A stretch of 64,000 nt of DNA from Marinicella sp. (GCA_028284365.1 JANQRW010000048.1:28259-92258); one strand, 5' to 3'; shown: positions 8,829 through 17,988, counted from the first letter of the stretch. A program made the numbers and translations. The notes: a model not told the origin generated them from the sequence alone.

Positions 8829-10238
8829 ATGAATATAAAACGGGTTGGAATGTTAGTGTTCCTCTTAATGATTTCATCTGGTAATGCAACGGATTTTTTC
8901 GATGGTGTTGAGCAAGTACCTAACGCATCTCCGCCACCAGTGTACAAAGCGTTCTACGACATAGCTATTAATTTTGATGAGTTACAAGATGGGCCTGATT
9001 CACTGACTTTTAACCTACCTAATGGAATCAATACAACGGTTAATTTAACAGAGTTTGCAGCAAGACAGGGTTATCAATATTTTGATGAAGATGAAGACCC
9101 ACCGGGAACACCACCTTTTTGGATTCCAGCAGGTACGCCTCACGAGGAGATTGGATACAAGTGGAGTGGTTCAAATGACGACTATGACGTTTTGATTAGC
9201 GTTCATAACGGTATATTGATTGGCATCATTACGGGTAATAACTTTAGGTATGGTATGTCCAGAACAACGACAGGCGATTACAGGATGTTTGAGTTCGATT
9301 ATGACTTCTTTCCTCCAACTGATATTTTAGAATCTACTGGTGAAGCTAACAACATTACTGACAAAAACAATCAAAGCGAGTATGAAACTTACGTCACAGA
9401 TATTAAGACTTTTGATTTTAGTAATCATTACGAAAATGAAACTAGGAATAGCACAACTGTGCTAGATGTTCTTATTCTGTGGACTGAAGATGCCAGAGTT
9501 GAAGCTGGTGGCGTTTCGGGTGATCCTAGTGATACAGATGATATTGAAGCATTGATGGTGGCATCTATTGATCATGCAAATACAGCCTTAAGCAATAGCT
9601 CAATGAACACACGGCTTACCAGATTTCACACAGCTAAATATAATAATTTTGTTTATACAGGTAGTTTTAGAACAGACTTAAAGAATCTGAAAGATGATCC
9701 TGCAATAAAAACAACAAGAAACCAAGTCGGTGCTGATACAGTTATCGCTATAATTGGTAGTGACTTCAATCAATTCCAAGCTTGTGGTGTTGCTTATGTT
9801 CAAACTTTTCCAGGATGTAGCCAAACTGATCCTGTTCCAAATTGTAATGTAGGGATAGACTTTAAAGAGTCATCCTATGCAATATCAACAGAATTCTGTG
9901 CAATATGGGACGATACTTTTACCCATGAGTTAGGTCATAATATGGGTGCTAATCATGTACAAGACGAGTTACCTTCAGGGTGGGAAACTGGGGTTGTAGG
10001 AAATGGTTATCCTGATGCATTTGGTCATCGAGTCAGTACATTTAAGTCTATCATGTCTATTTCTGGAACCACGACAGCAAGGCGTTTGAATTTTTCAAAC
10101 CCAAGTGTTCAAGTGAATGGTAATAATACAGGAGTTTTAAATTCTAGAAATAATGCTCGTATTATTGATTTGCTGACTCCAGCAATGTCAGGTTTCAATA
10201 TACGTCCCGATTTAATATTTGAAAATGGATTTGAGTAG
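8829..10238 (+). CDS. Secreted reprolysin-like zinc metallopeptidase
   Basis: Exported metzincin protease of 469 residues. A signal peptide is evident (MNIKRVGMLVFLLMISSGNA), then a propeptide-like region to about residue 210, then a catalytic domain starting near VLDVLILWTEDAR. The zinc site HELGHNMGANH is at 366-376 and the Met-turn (SIMSIS) at about 409, the standard order for M12-like metzincins. A cysteine-containing stretch (ACGVAYVQTFPGCSQ) precedes the site. The protein ends exactly in DLIFENGFE, a tail also found at the end of the M14 carboxypeptidase in this window. Decayed remains of a second copy lie downstream at 10876-11215. The natural substrate is unknown. Confidence 0.88.
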   Translation: MNIKRVGMLVFLLMISSGNATDFFDGVEQVPNASPPPVYKAFYDIAINFDELQDGPDSLTFNLPNGINTTVNLTEFAARQGYQYFDEDEDPPGTPPFWIPAGTPHEEIGYKWSGSNDDYDVLISVHNGILIGIITGNNFRYGMSRTTTGDYRMFEFDYDFFPPTDILESTGEANNITDKNNQSEYETYVTDIKTFDFSNHYENETRNSTTVLDVLILWTEDARVEAGGVSGDPSDTDDIEALMVASIDHANTALSNSSMNTRLTRFHTAKYNNFVYTGSFRTDLKNLKDDPAIKTTRNQVGADTVIAIIGSDFNQFQACGVAYVQTFPGCSQTDPVPNCNVGIDFKESSYAISTEFCAIWDDTFTHELGHNMGANHVQDELPSGWETGVVGNGYPDAFGHRVSTFKSIMSISGTTTARRLNFSNPSVQVNGNNTGVLNSRNNARIIDLLTPAMSGFNIRPDLIFENGFE

Positions 10239-10244
10239 AGAGCA

Positions 10245-10844
10245 ATGATTTTTATTATTATTGTGTTCCTTGTTTTTTCTAGCTCAGTAATAGGGGGTAC
10301 AGCTGACCTATCAATTGAATTAGAATTTAATACTATTGATGGGGTAGTTTGGGAGCAACAGGGTGAGTTTACTGCAAGAATAACGAACAATGGTCCTGAT
10401 GTTGCAGCGGAAAATGCCCCTATACCCTTACCTATTTCCCTTCTGTCAGGAATTATCAGAGATAATGGGTCATTTACACCTGAAATTCAGTTCACAGCTG
10501 GTGCAAATAACAATAATCAAGAGTGTTTTTTCGTTTTAATAATTGGTGATCCTCCACCAGGTGGCGGGCCATCATATGCCTATGATATTGATGTTCCATC
10601 AATTCAGGTTGGGCAAACCATTGAATGTTTTGGTATTTTTTCCACTCACTTCAACTCTGGCACTAGGGAAGTAAACTGGAACATAAGGAACACTTTTGAC
10701 GATGATCCAGTTTCAGCTAATAACACACAAACGGTGGTGTTTGGCATTGCGCCAAGAAGTGTTCCAGTTAATAGCTTAAGTGCGATGATCTCACTGATTT
10801 TCTTATTCCTGATGGTAGGACTTTATAGCCACAGAAAAAGCTAA
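10245..10844 (+). CDS. Exported DUF11-like protein with C-terminal membrane anchor
   Basis: Protein of 199 residues with an N-terminal signal (MIFIIIVFLVFSSSVIGG) and a beta-rich middle that looks like a single DUF11/CARDB-type immunoglobulin-like unit (ITNNGPDVAAEN near residues 45-56). The end is a short motif VPVNSLSAM, one transmembrane helix and a basic tail (YSHRKS), a layout like the IPTL-CTERM class of sorting signals although the IPTL core is not exact. It starts 6 bp after the peptidase stop with GAGTAGAGAG before the ATG, so the two are probably co-transcribed. It is likely envelope-anchored; its role is unknown. Confidence 0.65.
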   Translation: MIFIIIVFLVFSSSVIGGTADLSIELEFNTIDGVVWEQQGEFTARITNNGPDVAAENAPIPLPISLLSGIIRDNGSFTPEIQFTAGANNNNQECFFVLIIGDPPPGGGPSYAYDIDVPSIQVGQTIECFGIFSTHFNSGTREVNWNIRNTFDDDPVSANNTQTVVFGIAPRSVPVNSLSAMISLIFLFLMVGLYSHRKS

Positions 10845-10875
10845 GTTCAAACATAAGTGTTGCTTGTCACAGTAC

Positions 10876-11215
10876 TGCATATGGGAGCAAATCACGTTCA
10901 AGACGAGCTTCCTCCTGGATGGACAACAAGCGTAAATTAATAATGGATTTCCAGATGCATTTGGCCACAGGGTTGGTGGTATTAAATCGATAATGTCAAT
11001 GGAGAGCTGCTGAGCTGCTCGACCCGCCGAGCCGGTTGGTGAGCGAAGCGAATCAGAGGCGAAGAGCGCGAGGTTACATGCCATGTCTGCCGTGGTCGCT
11101 TTCAAATTAGTCAGGAACAAATTTGAATGAAGACCCAAAGACATTCCTTAAATGGTACAACGACAACAAGGCGTTTAAATTTTTTGCTGAGCAGCTTTCC
11201 TATTGGTGATAACAG
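10876..11215 (+). pseudogene. Decayed 3' fragment of a reprolysin-like peptidase
   Basis: Translation in shifting frames gives MGANHVQDELPPGW, then FPDAFGHRVGGIKSIMSM, then GTTTTRRLNFF, each closely matching the intact peptidase at 8829-10238 (MGANHVQDELPSGW, YPDAFGHRVSTFKSIMSI, GTTTARRLNFS). In-frame stops (TAATAA near 10937) and a frameshift precede the break, and a 148-bp repeat is inserted at 11003-11150. A further piece of repeat end (GCTGAGCAGCTTTCC, about 11189-11203) follows. It is either the remains of a tandem duplicate or a gene-conversion donor. Confidence 0.85.
11003..11150 (+). repeat. Dispersed structured repeat inserted in pseudogene (copy R2)
   Basis: A short member of the repeat family that starts GAGAGCTGCTGAGC and ends ACATTCCTTA. 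It is flanked by AATGG at 10998-11002 and again at 11151-11155, which reads as a 4-5 bp target-site duplication, because the peptidase coding similarity resumes directly after it. Internally TTCAAATTAGT ... ACAAATTTGAA forms a hairpin homologous to one in copy R3. G+C is visibly higher than in the surroundings over 11010-11070. Confidence 0.8.
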
Positions 11216-11229
11216 TGTTCATTAACGCA

Positions 11230-11925
11230 TCAAAAGTGCTCAATGATTTGTGCAGCCAGTTCCCACTGCTTTGTCCAAAGTGATGGCCTTGCCTGAACCG
11301 TCAAAACGAATAAATCATTGTGACGTTCATCAATGTAATACTCTGTTATGGTCAGTATATCGTCAGGTTGCTGGTATTTTATGTTGAAAACCTTAAACCT
11401 GTTGTGATTTTTAAACTGACTATCCAACAGTTTGAACCGATCATTATCTCGAATTCCATGGTAGTGCTCTAAAGCTTGGGCAAAAGCACCTTGCTTTTCA
11501 TAAGCCATGGTGTTTTTGTATACCCTGAGAACCACACCATCTATAAAATCTGCTGGTGAAGTGAACTTGGTTTCACTCCACCAAGTTGCTTCATAGCCAG
11601 AGGCTTTTTGTCTATATATCAACCAGTTGGCAGGAATAAAACGCTCCCAGCCAAAAGTAAAATACGGACTGCGCTTGGTTTCACTGAAACTGGATTTTTG
11701 GACGCTTGTGACACTCGCACCAAGGCTTTCTTTTTTAGATTTCAGAGTTGGTTTTAAAGGCTTGTTTTCTGGTTTGGTTGGTGCTTTTTGTAAGTCAGTT
11801 ACCATACACATCCTGTCCTGAATGACCACTGTCCCGTCTTTTTGCAGGCAACGATACAGTTCAGGTTTCTTAGCAACAACCGATAAAACCAACAACATGC
11901 CCCCCAAGGCAAACATGAGTCTCAT
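11230..11925 (-). CDS. Exported protein with N-terminal DUF4124-like segment
   Basis: Protein of 231 residues with a signal peptide (MRLMFALGGMLLVLSVVA) followed by YRCLQKDGTVVIQDRMC, the pattern of DUF4124 domains (one short beta hairpin with two cysteines) found in many gammaproteobacterial periplasmic proteins. A Lys/Pro-rich linker (about 48-70) leads to an unassigned C-terminal domain of about 150 residues with WERFIPANWLIYR and YYIDERHNDLFVLTVQ. It lies 13 bp after ffh on the same strand, so it may be read through from ffh. Function unknown. Confidence 0.65.
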   Translation of the reverse strand: MRLMFALGGMLLVLSVVAKKPELYRCLQKDGTVVIQDRMCMVTDLQKAPTKPENKPLKPTLKSKKESLGASVTSVQKSSFSETKRSPYFTFGWERFIPANWLIYRQKASGYEATWWSETKFTSPADFIDGVVLRVYKNTMAYEKQGAFAQALEHYHGIRDNDRFKLLDSQFKNHNRFKVFNIKYQQPDDILTITEYYIDERHNDLFVLTVQARPSLWTKQWELAAQIIEHF

Positions 11926-11938
11926 ACACTAAAATGGT

Positions 11939-13297
11939 TCAGAATGGCATACCACCAGGCATTTTACCACCTAACTTTTGCATCATTTTCATCATCCCTT
12001 TACCCTTAAACTTACGCATCATTTTTTGCATTTGATTGTATTGTTTCAACAGTTTAGAAACATCTTGAATGGTAGTACCTGAACCGTTTGCTATGCGGCG
12101 TTTTCTTGACCCTTTAATTAACTGTGGGTACTTTTTCTCTTTCAATGTCATTGAATTGATAACAGCCAGCATACGTCCTGTTGACTTATCATTAACTTGG
12201 TCTTTAACCATATCAGGTAAATTACTCATTCCCGGCAACTTATCCATCATTGAAGCCATACCGCCCATGTTCTGCATTTGAAGCAACTGAGATTGAAAAT
12301 CCTCTAAAGTGAATTTGTTACCTTTGGCCACTTTTTTGGCCAGTTTTTCGGCCTCTTTTTTATCGACCTTGCGCTCAACTTCCTCAACCAGAGAAAGCAC
12401 ATCACCCATACCCAAAATACTGGAAGCAATACGATCAGGATGAAACGGTTCCAAAGCTTCCATCTTCTCACCGACACCCTGAAACTTGATGGGCTTGCCT
12501 GTGATGGTTTTTACGGATAAGGCAGCCCCTCCCCTGGCATCCCCATCGACCTTGGTCAATACCACACCAGTAAGATCCAAAGCATCCGAAAAAGCTTTGG
12601 CTGTATTCGCAGCATCTTGGCCAGTCATGGCATCAACCACAAACAGTGTTTCTGTCGGGCTGATGCTGTTTTGCAGCGACTTGATCTCCTTCATCATGGC
12701 ATCATCAACAGCCAATCTACCTGCCGTATCTACAATCAAAACGTCATAATAGCCTTTCTTTGCAGCTTGTAAGGCAGTCATACCAATGCTCACGGGGTCA
12801 TCAATCACTGATGATGGAAACCATTCCACACCAACTTGCTCCGCCACTGTTTGCAATTGTTCAATAGCAGCTGGGCGATACACGTCAGCGGAAACAACCA
12901 TGACTTTCTTGTTTTCTCGCTCTTTCAAATATTTAGCCAGTTTACCAGTGGTGGTGGTTTTACCTGCACCCTGTAGACCTGCCATCAACACAACCACTGG
13001 AGGCTGAGCATTGAAGTTAATACCCGTAGTTTCCTCACCAAGAACCTTAACCAACTCCTCTTGTACCACTTTCACCAACACCTGTGCCGGCTTCAAGCTG
13101 GTCAATACTTCTGTTCCCAAGGCACGCTCACGCACATCATCAATGAATGATTTCACCACAGGTAAAGCAACATCAGCCTCTAATAAGGCCACGCGAACCT
13201 CGCGCAGGGCTTCTTTGATGTTGTCTTCGGACAGGTTGGCTTGCCCACGAATTTTTTGGATACTCTTGGAAAGTCTGTCAGTTAAATTATCAAACAT
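11939..13297 (-). CDS. ffh: Signal recognition particle protein Ffh
   Basis: GTPase that with 4.5S RNA targets nascent inner-membrane proteins to FtsY and SecYEG. The 452 residues comprise the N domain (1-85), the G domain with GLQGAGKTTTTGKLAKYL, DTAGRLAVDD, TKVDGDARGGAALS, and the methionine-rich M domain (about 300-452; MQNMGGMASMMDKLPGM, SGTTIQDV) that binds RNA and signal sequences. The Met-rich tail MMKMMQKLGGKMPGG is typical. It is transcribed divergently from ypjD. Confidence 0.97.
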   Translation of the reverse strand: MFDNLTDRLSKSIQKIRGQANLSEDNIKEALREVRVALLEADVALPVVKSFIDDVRERALGTEVLTSLKPAQVLVKVVQEELVKVLGEETTGINFNAQPPVVVLMAGLQGAGKTTTTGKLAKYLKERENKKVMVVSADVYRPAAIEQLQTVAEQVGVEWFPSSVIDDPVSIGMTALQAAKKGYYDVLIVDTAGRLAVDDAMMKEIKSLQNSISPTETLFVVDAMTGQDAANTAKAFSDALDLTGVVLTKVDGDARGGAALSVKTITGKPIKFQGVGEKMEALEPFHPDRIASSILGMGDVLSLVEEVERKVDKKEAEKLAKKVAKGNKFTLEDFQSQLLQMQNMGGMASMMDKLPGMSNLPDMVKDQVNDKSTGRMLAVINSMTLKEKKYPQLIKGSRKRRIANGSGTTIQDVSKLLKQYNQMQKMMRKFKGKGMMKMMQKLGGKMPGGMPF

Positions 13298-13363
13298 GAT
13301 GTTAATTATCCTGTTGGTAAAAAATAAGACCTGCTATTATAATGTCATAACCTTCAAATATAA

Positions 13364-14152
13364 ATGAGACGGCTGAATAAAAATGGCCTCTTTGTGAATA
13401 TGACATACCTATTCGGCATCACAGCCATACTGCATCTATTGGCTCTGATCAACATCAAGAATTACAGAGTTTCAGCTGCTTTTTTCATTTTAGCCAGCCT
13501 TTGCCAAACAGTCATAACTGGCCAAGTACTGTTGTCAGAATCAGGTTGGGTCTTCAATGCCCAAAACGCTTGCCTTGTGGTTAGCTGGCTATCTAACATC
13601 ATTATCTTGTTGGCACAATTTAGGTTGTTATGGGTCAGGGCTTTGGTTCATTTGATTGCACTTTTCATCTTAGCCTGGATTTATTTCTTGCCACTGGATA
13701 CTTTATCCAAACCCTATGTGTGGGCAATCGATTTACACATTTTGCTATCCATCCTGGCCTATTCGCTGCTTTTTGTGTCTTCGCTTGTTTCTATCAACCT
13801 GGGTTGGCAAATCAAGCAGATGAAACAAAGCGTCTTCGACACCCAAAGCATGACGATCAACAGTTTATTAAGAAATGAAGAAAAGCTATTTAAACTGATA
13901 GTCCTGGGTTGGTTGTTCCTGAGTTGTGCCTTGTTAACCGGTGTGATGTTTGTACATGGCTTTTTGGCTGATGGTATGGGCCATAAAATCATATTTTCAT
14001 TGATTGCTTGGGTTCTCTTTGCTGTTTTAATTATTGGCAGAATAACCAAGGGTTGGCGCGGCAAGAAAGCCATTAAACTAAACTTAATTGCCATGAGTTT
14101 ATTGATGTTGGGTTTTGTCGGTAGTTATATTGTGTTGGATTACCTGGTTTGA
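13364..14152 (+). CDS. ypjD: YpjD/CcsA-like inner membrane protein
   Basis: Polytopic membrane protein of the cytochrome c assembly (CcsA/YpjD) family, 262 residues with about eight transmembrane helices. The region HILLSILAYSLLFVSSLVSINL and the later MFVHGFLADGMGHKIIFSLIAWVLF carry histidines in positions typical of the haem-handling CcsA fold, though YpjD itself has no proven haem role. The ffh-ypjD-corB order is common in gammaproteobacteria and supports the call. An internal ATG at 13400 (MTYLFGITAIL) matches the usual YpjD N-terminus better than the first ATG; no ribosome site decides between them. Confidence 0.85.
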   Translation: MRRLNKNGLFVNMTYLFGITAILHLLALINIKNYRVSAAFFILASLCQTVITGQVLLSESGWVFNAQNACLVVSWLSNIIILLAQFRLLWVRALVHLIALFILAWIYFLPLDTLSKPYVWAIDLHILLSILAYSLLFVSSLVSINLGWQIKQMKQSVFDTQSMTINSLLRNEEKLFKLIVLGWLFLSCALLTGVMFVHGFLADGMGHKIIFSLIAWVLFAVLIIGRITKGWRGKKAIKLNLIAMSLLMLGFVGSYIVLDYLV

Positions 14153-14174
14153 ATGTTATGTCAATCACTAGATT

Positions 14175-15434
14175 ATGATCACTGATATACCCACAAGTTA
14201 TCTGCTGGCTATCATCGGTGTTTTGTTGGTTTTATCGGCATTTTTCTCCAGTTCAGAAACCGCGTTGATGGCGCTGAATCGAATCAAGCTTAAAAATGAT
14301 GCCAAACAAAAAAAAGGCGCTTACCTGGCTCAAAAGCTCCTAGAGAAGCCAGACCGTCTGATTGGTTTAATTTTGATTGGCAATAACTTCATCAATATTG
14401 CTGCTACAGCCTTAACCACCATAGTTGCCATTAAAATTGCTGGTGATAAAGGCGTGGCTTATGGTACCGCCATTTTGACCTTTGCCATTTTAATATTTTC
14501 AGAAGTTACACCCAAAACCTATGCAGCCCTGAACCCAGAAAAATTGGGCTATGTCGCTTCATTTGTCTTGTCCCCACTACTGAAACTCTTGTACCCCATA
14601 GTTTGGGCGACCAACTTAATGACCAATGGCTTGTTAAGACTATTGGGTGTACCTAAAGATATTGCTGAAGAGGCCCTATCTCGTGAAGAGTTAAAAACAC
14701 TGGTCATTGAAAATGACTTGATTAATCCTGATGTTCATCAAAAAATGATGATCAATGTAATGAATCTTGATCACATGAATATTGAAGATGTGATGGTACC
14801 ACGCAATGAAATTCAAGGCATCAATATCAATGATGAATGGGAAGTGATCGAAAAGCAGCTGGTCAATACCTACCTCACTCGACTACCTGTCTATGTAGAC
14901 AGCATTGATCAAGTTATAGGTATTTTGCATATCAGAACCATCTTAACCATGCTCAAAAACCAAAATCTTAACATCACCAAACTCAAACGCATCCTGCGTA
15001 AACCTTATTTTGTACCAGAAACGGCCAGCTTATCAGCACAACTGCGCGAATTCCAACGCAAAGAACGGCGTATGGGCTTGGTGGTTAACGAGTATGGAGA
15101 TCTGGTTGGATTGGTTACTTTGGATGACATCTTGGAAGAAATTGTAGGCAAATTCACTTCTGAACCAGGTGATAGGGGCCTGAAAATTATCAAGCAAGGT
15201 GAAAATCAATATTTGGTCAAAGGTCGCATTGCTGTACGCTCTTTGAATAGGCGGTTGCAATGGGATTTACCAACTGAAGAAGCAACCACCATTAATGGTT
15301 TGATCACTGAATATTTACAAGATTTACCAACCAAAGACCTGGCTGTTTCAATCAATGGCTATCGCATGACCATTTTAGAAACCACCCAAGATAACATCAT
15401 CAGCAAAGTGCTGATTACACCACCCTCAAATTAG
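14175..15434 (+). CDS. corB: CNNM/CBS-domain transporter, CorB/YfjD family
   Basis: Membrane protein linked to Mg2+/Co2+ homeostasis. The 419 residues show an N-terminal CNNM (DUF21) membrane domain with about four helices (SSSETALMALNRIKLK near 28-43 is the family signature), a paired CBS domain (about 195-330; MIEDVMVPRNEIQGI-like stretch and GLVVNEYGDLVGLVTLDDILEEI) and a C-terminal CorC/HlyC-type domain. It ends in a 4-bp overlap with the convergent MFS gene. Confidence 0.92.
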   Translation: MITDIPTSYLLAIIGVLLVLSAFFSSSETALMALNRIKLKNDAKQKKGAYLAQKLLEKPDRLIGLILIGNNFINIAATALTTIVAIKIAGDKGVAYGTAILTFAILIFSEVTPKTYAALNPEKLGYVASFVLSPLLKLLYPIVWATNLMTNGLLRLLGVPKDIAEEALSREELKTLVIENDLINPDVHQKMMINVMNLDHMNIEDVMVPRNEIQGININDEWEVIEKQLVNTYLTRLPVYVDSIDQVIGILHIRTILTMLKNQNLNITKLKRILRKPYFVPETASLSAQLREFQRKERRMGLVVNEYGDLVGLVTLDDILEEIVGKFTSEPGDRGLKIIKQGENQYLVKGRIAVRSLNRRLQWDLPTEEATTINGLITEYLQDLPTKDLAVSINGYRMTILETTQDNIISKVLITPPSN

Positions 15435-16609
15435 CTTTTTTCACGGCGATTAAAAATAAACAGCTTTATTCCCATGGTGGCCACCAGAATCAATAACATT
15501 GCAGCTGCGAACAAAACGTACTTTTCATTTATACCCAATAAATAACCACCTAAAGCACCACCAGCAAATGCGCCAATGAATTCGCTGGTAGCAAACACAC
15601 CCATAGCTGCACCACGATACTTTTCTGCTGCGATTTTAGATAAGGATGATGGCATTGCAGCTTCTAAATAATTAAACAAACCAAAATAAACAACCAATAC
15701 AGCTGCCAACAACAGAAAGTAGTTATGCAACTGATTCAACAGCAATAAACTGGTTCCAAGTAACAAAAATGCTATGCTCATCATTTGCATGTGTTTTTTC
15801 AACTTTTCCTGCACTATGATTAACGGCACCATGATACCGATAGATAACAACAGCACTGGCAAATAAAGTTGCCAATGCTTATCCAGTTCAAAGCCAAACT
15901 GTCCAACCAACACCAACGGTAAAATCAAAAACAAGGCTGTCATACTGGCATGTAATGCAAACACACCTAAATCCATCATCAATAATGGAGTTTGTTTAAC
16001 ACAATGGATGAGCTCTTTAAGTTGATAATCCCTTACCGCCAACTTTTCAGGCTCTTCAACTACGAAAATTAAAACCAATAAGGCGCAAACGGCCAACAAT
16101 GCGGTGAACCAAAATAATCCACTCAAACCAAAGTAAGCTGCCAAAATAGGTCCAGTGATGAAAGCCAGCATAAATGACAAGCCAATGCCACTACCTACCA
16201 CTGCCATCATTTTGCCCCGTTGCTCAGGCCGGGAAACATCAGCTATCAAAGCCATACCAGTTGCAGCAATGGCACCCATGCCCTGAATTAATCGGCCCAA
16301 GATGATCAAATAGATGTCCGTTGCCAGCGCCGCTACCACTGATCCAACGATAAATAAGGACAACCCTAAACCGATGATTTTCTTTCGCCCCCAAAGATCA
16401 GATAAAAAACCCATTGGGATTTGTAACAATGCTTGGGTAAGTCCATATATGCCGATTGCTAAACCAATCAAAAAAGGCGTTGATGAAGACACCGAAGAGG
16501 CATATACAGAAAATATAGGCAGAATCAAAAACAAACCGTACATACGCAAAGCAATCATAAACGCGATGGCAAAAGCTGATTTCTTTTCGAGGGCATTCAT
16601 CTTAGACAT
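15431..16609 (-). CDS. Major facilitator superfamily transporter
   Basis: Inner-membrane transporter of 392 residues with about twelve transmembrane helices. The loop 2-3 motif GFLSDLWGRKKIIGLG is the canonical MFS motif A, and GRLIQGMGAIAATGMALIADVSRPEQRGK is the motif B/C-like region of drug:H+ antiporters. The length and the GAAMGVFATSEFIGAFAGGALGG stretch recall the YajR-like or general efflux group, but it lacks YajR's C-terminal domain. The frame extends upstream to a TTG; the ATG giving MSKMNALEKK is preferred. The exported substrate cannot be named. Confidence 0.85.
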   Translation of the reverse strand: MSKMNALEKKSAFAIAFMIALRMYGLFLILPIFSVYASSVSSSTPFLIGLAIGIYGLTQALLQIPMGFLSDLWGRKKIIGLGLSLFIVGSVVAALATDIYLIILGRLIQGMGAIAATGMALIADVSRPEQRGKMMAVVGSGIGLSFMLAFITGPILAAYFGLSGLFWFTALLAVCALLVLIFVVEEPEKLAVRDYQLKELIHCVKQTPLLMMDLGVFALHASMTALFLILPLVLVGQFGFELDKHWQLYLPVLLLSIGIMVPLIIVQEKLKKHMQMMSIAFLLLGTSLLLLNQLHNYFLLLAAVLVVYFGLFNYLEAAMPSSLSKIAAEKYRGAAMGVFATSEFIGAFAGGALGGYLLGINEKYVLFAAAMLLILVATMGIKLFIFNRREKS

Positions 16610-16765
16610 AATGGCTGCGCATGGTATCAAAATTATGGAAGCAAAACCAATGAATTTTGTTTAACAAACTCAAAATTAATTTTAAATGCCAACTGCAAAC
16701 ACAAGCATAGGTCTTATATAATAGCCATTGAACTTTTCACCCACTTAATCATCACAAAAGACCCT

Positions 16766-17749
16766 ATGGAAAACACCATAAAAGAGATCAAAGATGTGTT
16801 TAAATTCACAGATGCAGGCATGACTGAAGTCAACAACCATTTGCGTAAACAACTGAATTCTGATGTTATCTTAATTAATCAAATAGCCGAATACATCATC
16901 AGCAATGGTGGTAAACGTCTGCGCCCCATGTTAATGCTGTTGATATCAAAAGCACTGAATTACTCTGGTGATCAAAGTGTTAATCTGGCTGCAGTCATTG
17001 AATTGATACATACAGCCACACTACTACATGATGACGTGGTCGATGAATCTGAAATGCGACGTGGTGAAAAAACATCACATGAAATTTGGGGTAATTCTGC
17101 CAGCGTATTGGTTGGTGATTTCTTGTACTCAAAGTCATTCCAGATGATGGTCAAAGCAGACAATATGCGAGTGATGTCTATCCTCTCAGATGCCACCAAT
17201 AAAATTTCTGAAGGAGAAGTACAACAATTACTGAATGTGGGTAATGTTGATATTTCAGAAAATGCTTATTTTGAAATCATTGCCAACAAAACAGCTAAAT
17301 TATTTGAAGCTGCTTGCCAATTAGCAGCGGTTATTGCTGAGCAAAGCATAGACCTACAAAATGATTTGGCTGACTTTGGTATGTTTTTAGGCACAGCTTT
17401 TCAAATTGCTGATGACGTATTGGATTACATCGCTGATGACGAAGCCTTGGGTAAAAACTTAGGGGATGATTTCAGTGAAGGTAAACTTACACTGCCTTTA
17501 ATCTATCTTTTAAAACACGGCACAGATGAACAAAAATCATCCATCATCAATGCCATAAAAAACCCAAGTTCAACGGACTTTCTTGCCATTAAATCAATGG
17601 TGGAAAAATCGAATGCAATTGATTACACCCTCCAACAAGCCAAAGATCAAGCCCAAGCTGCAAAGGAAAAATTAAACCAGTTGAACGATTCAGACGCAAA
17701 AGCTGCGCTTTTATTTTTGTGTGACTACGCCTGGAAGAGGACTAAATAA
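16766..17749 (+). CDS. ispB: Octaprenyl diphosphate synthase
   Basis: Trans-prenyltransferase that builds the long isoprenoid side chain of ubiquinone and menaquinone from FPP and IPP. The 327 residues contain GGKRLRPMLMLL, the first Asp-rich motif LLHDDVVDESEMRRG and the second FQIADDVLDY, followed by LGKNLGDDFSEGKLTLPLI. The length and motif set are typical of IspB/HepT rather than the shorter IspA. A TATAAT hexamer at 16716-16721 lies upstream. The product chain length is inferred from homology only. Confidence 0.93.
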   Translation: MENTIKEIKDVFKFTDAGMTEVNNHLRKQLNSDVILINQIAEYIISNGGKRLRPMLMLLISKALNYSGDQSVNLAAVIELIHTATLLHDDVVDESEMRRGEKTSHEIWGNSASVLVGDFLYSKSFQMMVKADNMRVMSILSDATNKISEGEVQQLLNVGNVDISENAYFEIIANKTAKLFEAACQLAAVIAEQSIDLQNDLADFGMFLGTAFQIADDVLDYIADDEALGKNLGDDFSEGKLTLPLIYLLKHGTDEQKSSIINAIKNPSSTDFLAIKSMVEKSNAIDYTLQQAKDQAQAAKEKLNQLNDSDAKAALLFLCDYAWKRTK

Positions 17750-17771
17750 ATATCGACCAAAATGATAACGA

Positions 17772-17847
17772 TGGCGTCCCATAGGGGACTCGAACCCCTG
17801 TTGCCGCCGTGAAAGGGCGGAGTCCTAGGCCACTAGACGAATGGGAC
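17772..17847 (-). tRNA. tRNA-Glu (TTC), first copy
   Basis: A 76-nt cloverleaf read from 17847 to 17772: acceptor GTCCCAT/ATGGGAC, anticodon stem CCGCC/GGCGG around loop CTTTCAC (anticodon TTC), T-arm with GGTTCGAGTCC, discriminator G and an encoded CCA. It resembles the enterobacterial tRNA-Glu closely. It is the last of three tRNAs transcribed in the order Ala, Glu, Glu. Confidence 0.97.
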
Positions 17848-17912
17848 GCAAAGGACATGTGTGATCTTTTTTCTTTCTTGCCTCCCTTATATTACAGATC
17901 ATTAATATAAAG

Positions 17913-17988
17913 TGGCGTCCCATAGGGGACTCGAACCCCTGTTGCCGCCGTGAAAGGGCGGAGTCCTAGGCCACTAGAGGAATGGGAC
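17913..17988 (-). tRNA. tRNA-Glu (TTC), second copy
   Basis: Nearly identical to the neighbouring tRNA-Glu. The only difference noted is at the start of the D arm: TTCCTCTAG here against TTCGTCTAG in the other copy, which replaces the usually conserved G10 with C. The anticodon TTC and the encoded CCA are intact. Tandem copies of this kind arise by duplication, and the 65-bp spacers are unrelated A/T-rich sequence. Confidence 0.95.

Noticed and set aside
8732..8947. Antisense open frame over the metallopeptidase start
   Set aside because: Overlaps the signal peptide coding region and promoter on the other strand; no ribosome site or recognisable domain.
10803..11144. Antisense frame of 113 codons across pseudogene and repeat R2
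   Set aside because: Its similarity to the antisense frame in R3 (both contain NLF-x-T-x-LKAT) comes from the shared repeat. No start signal is seen, and the reading changes where the repeat ends.
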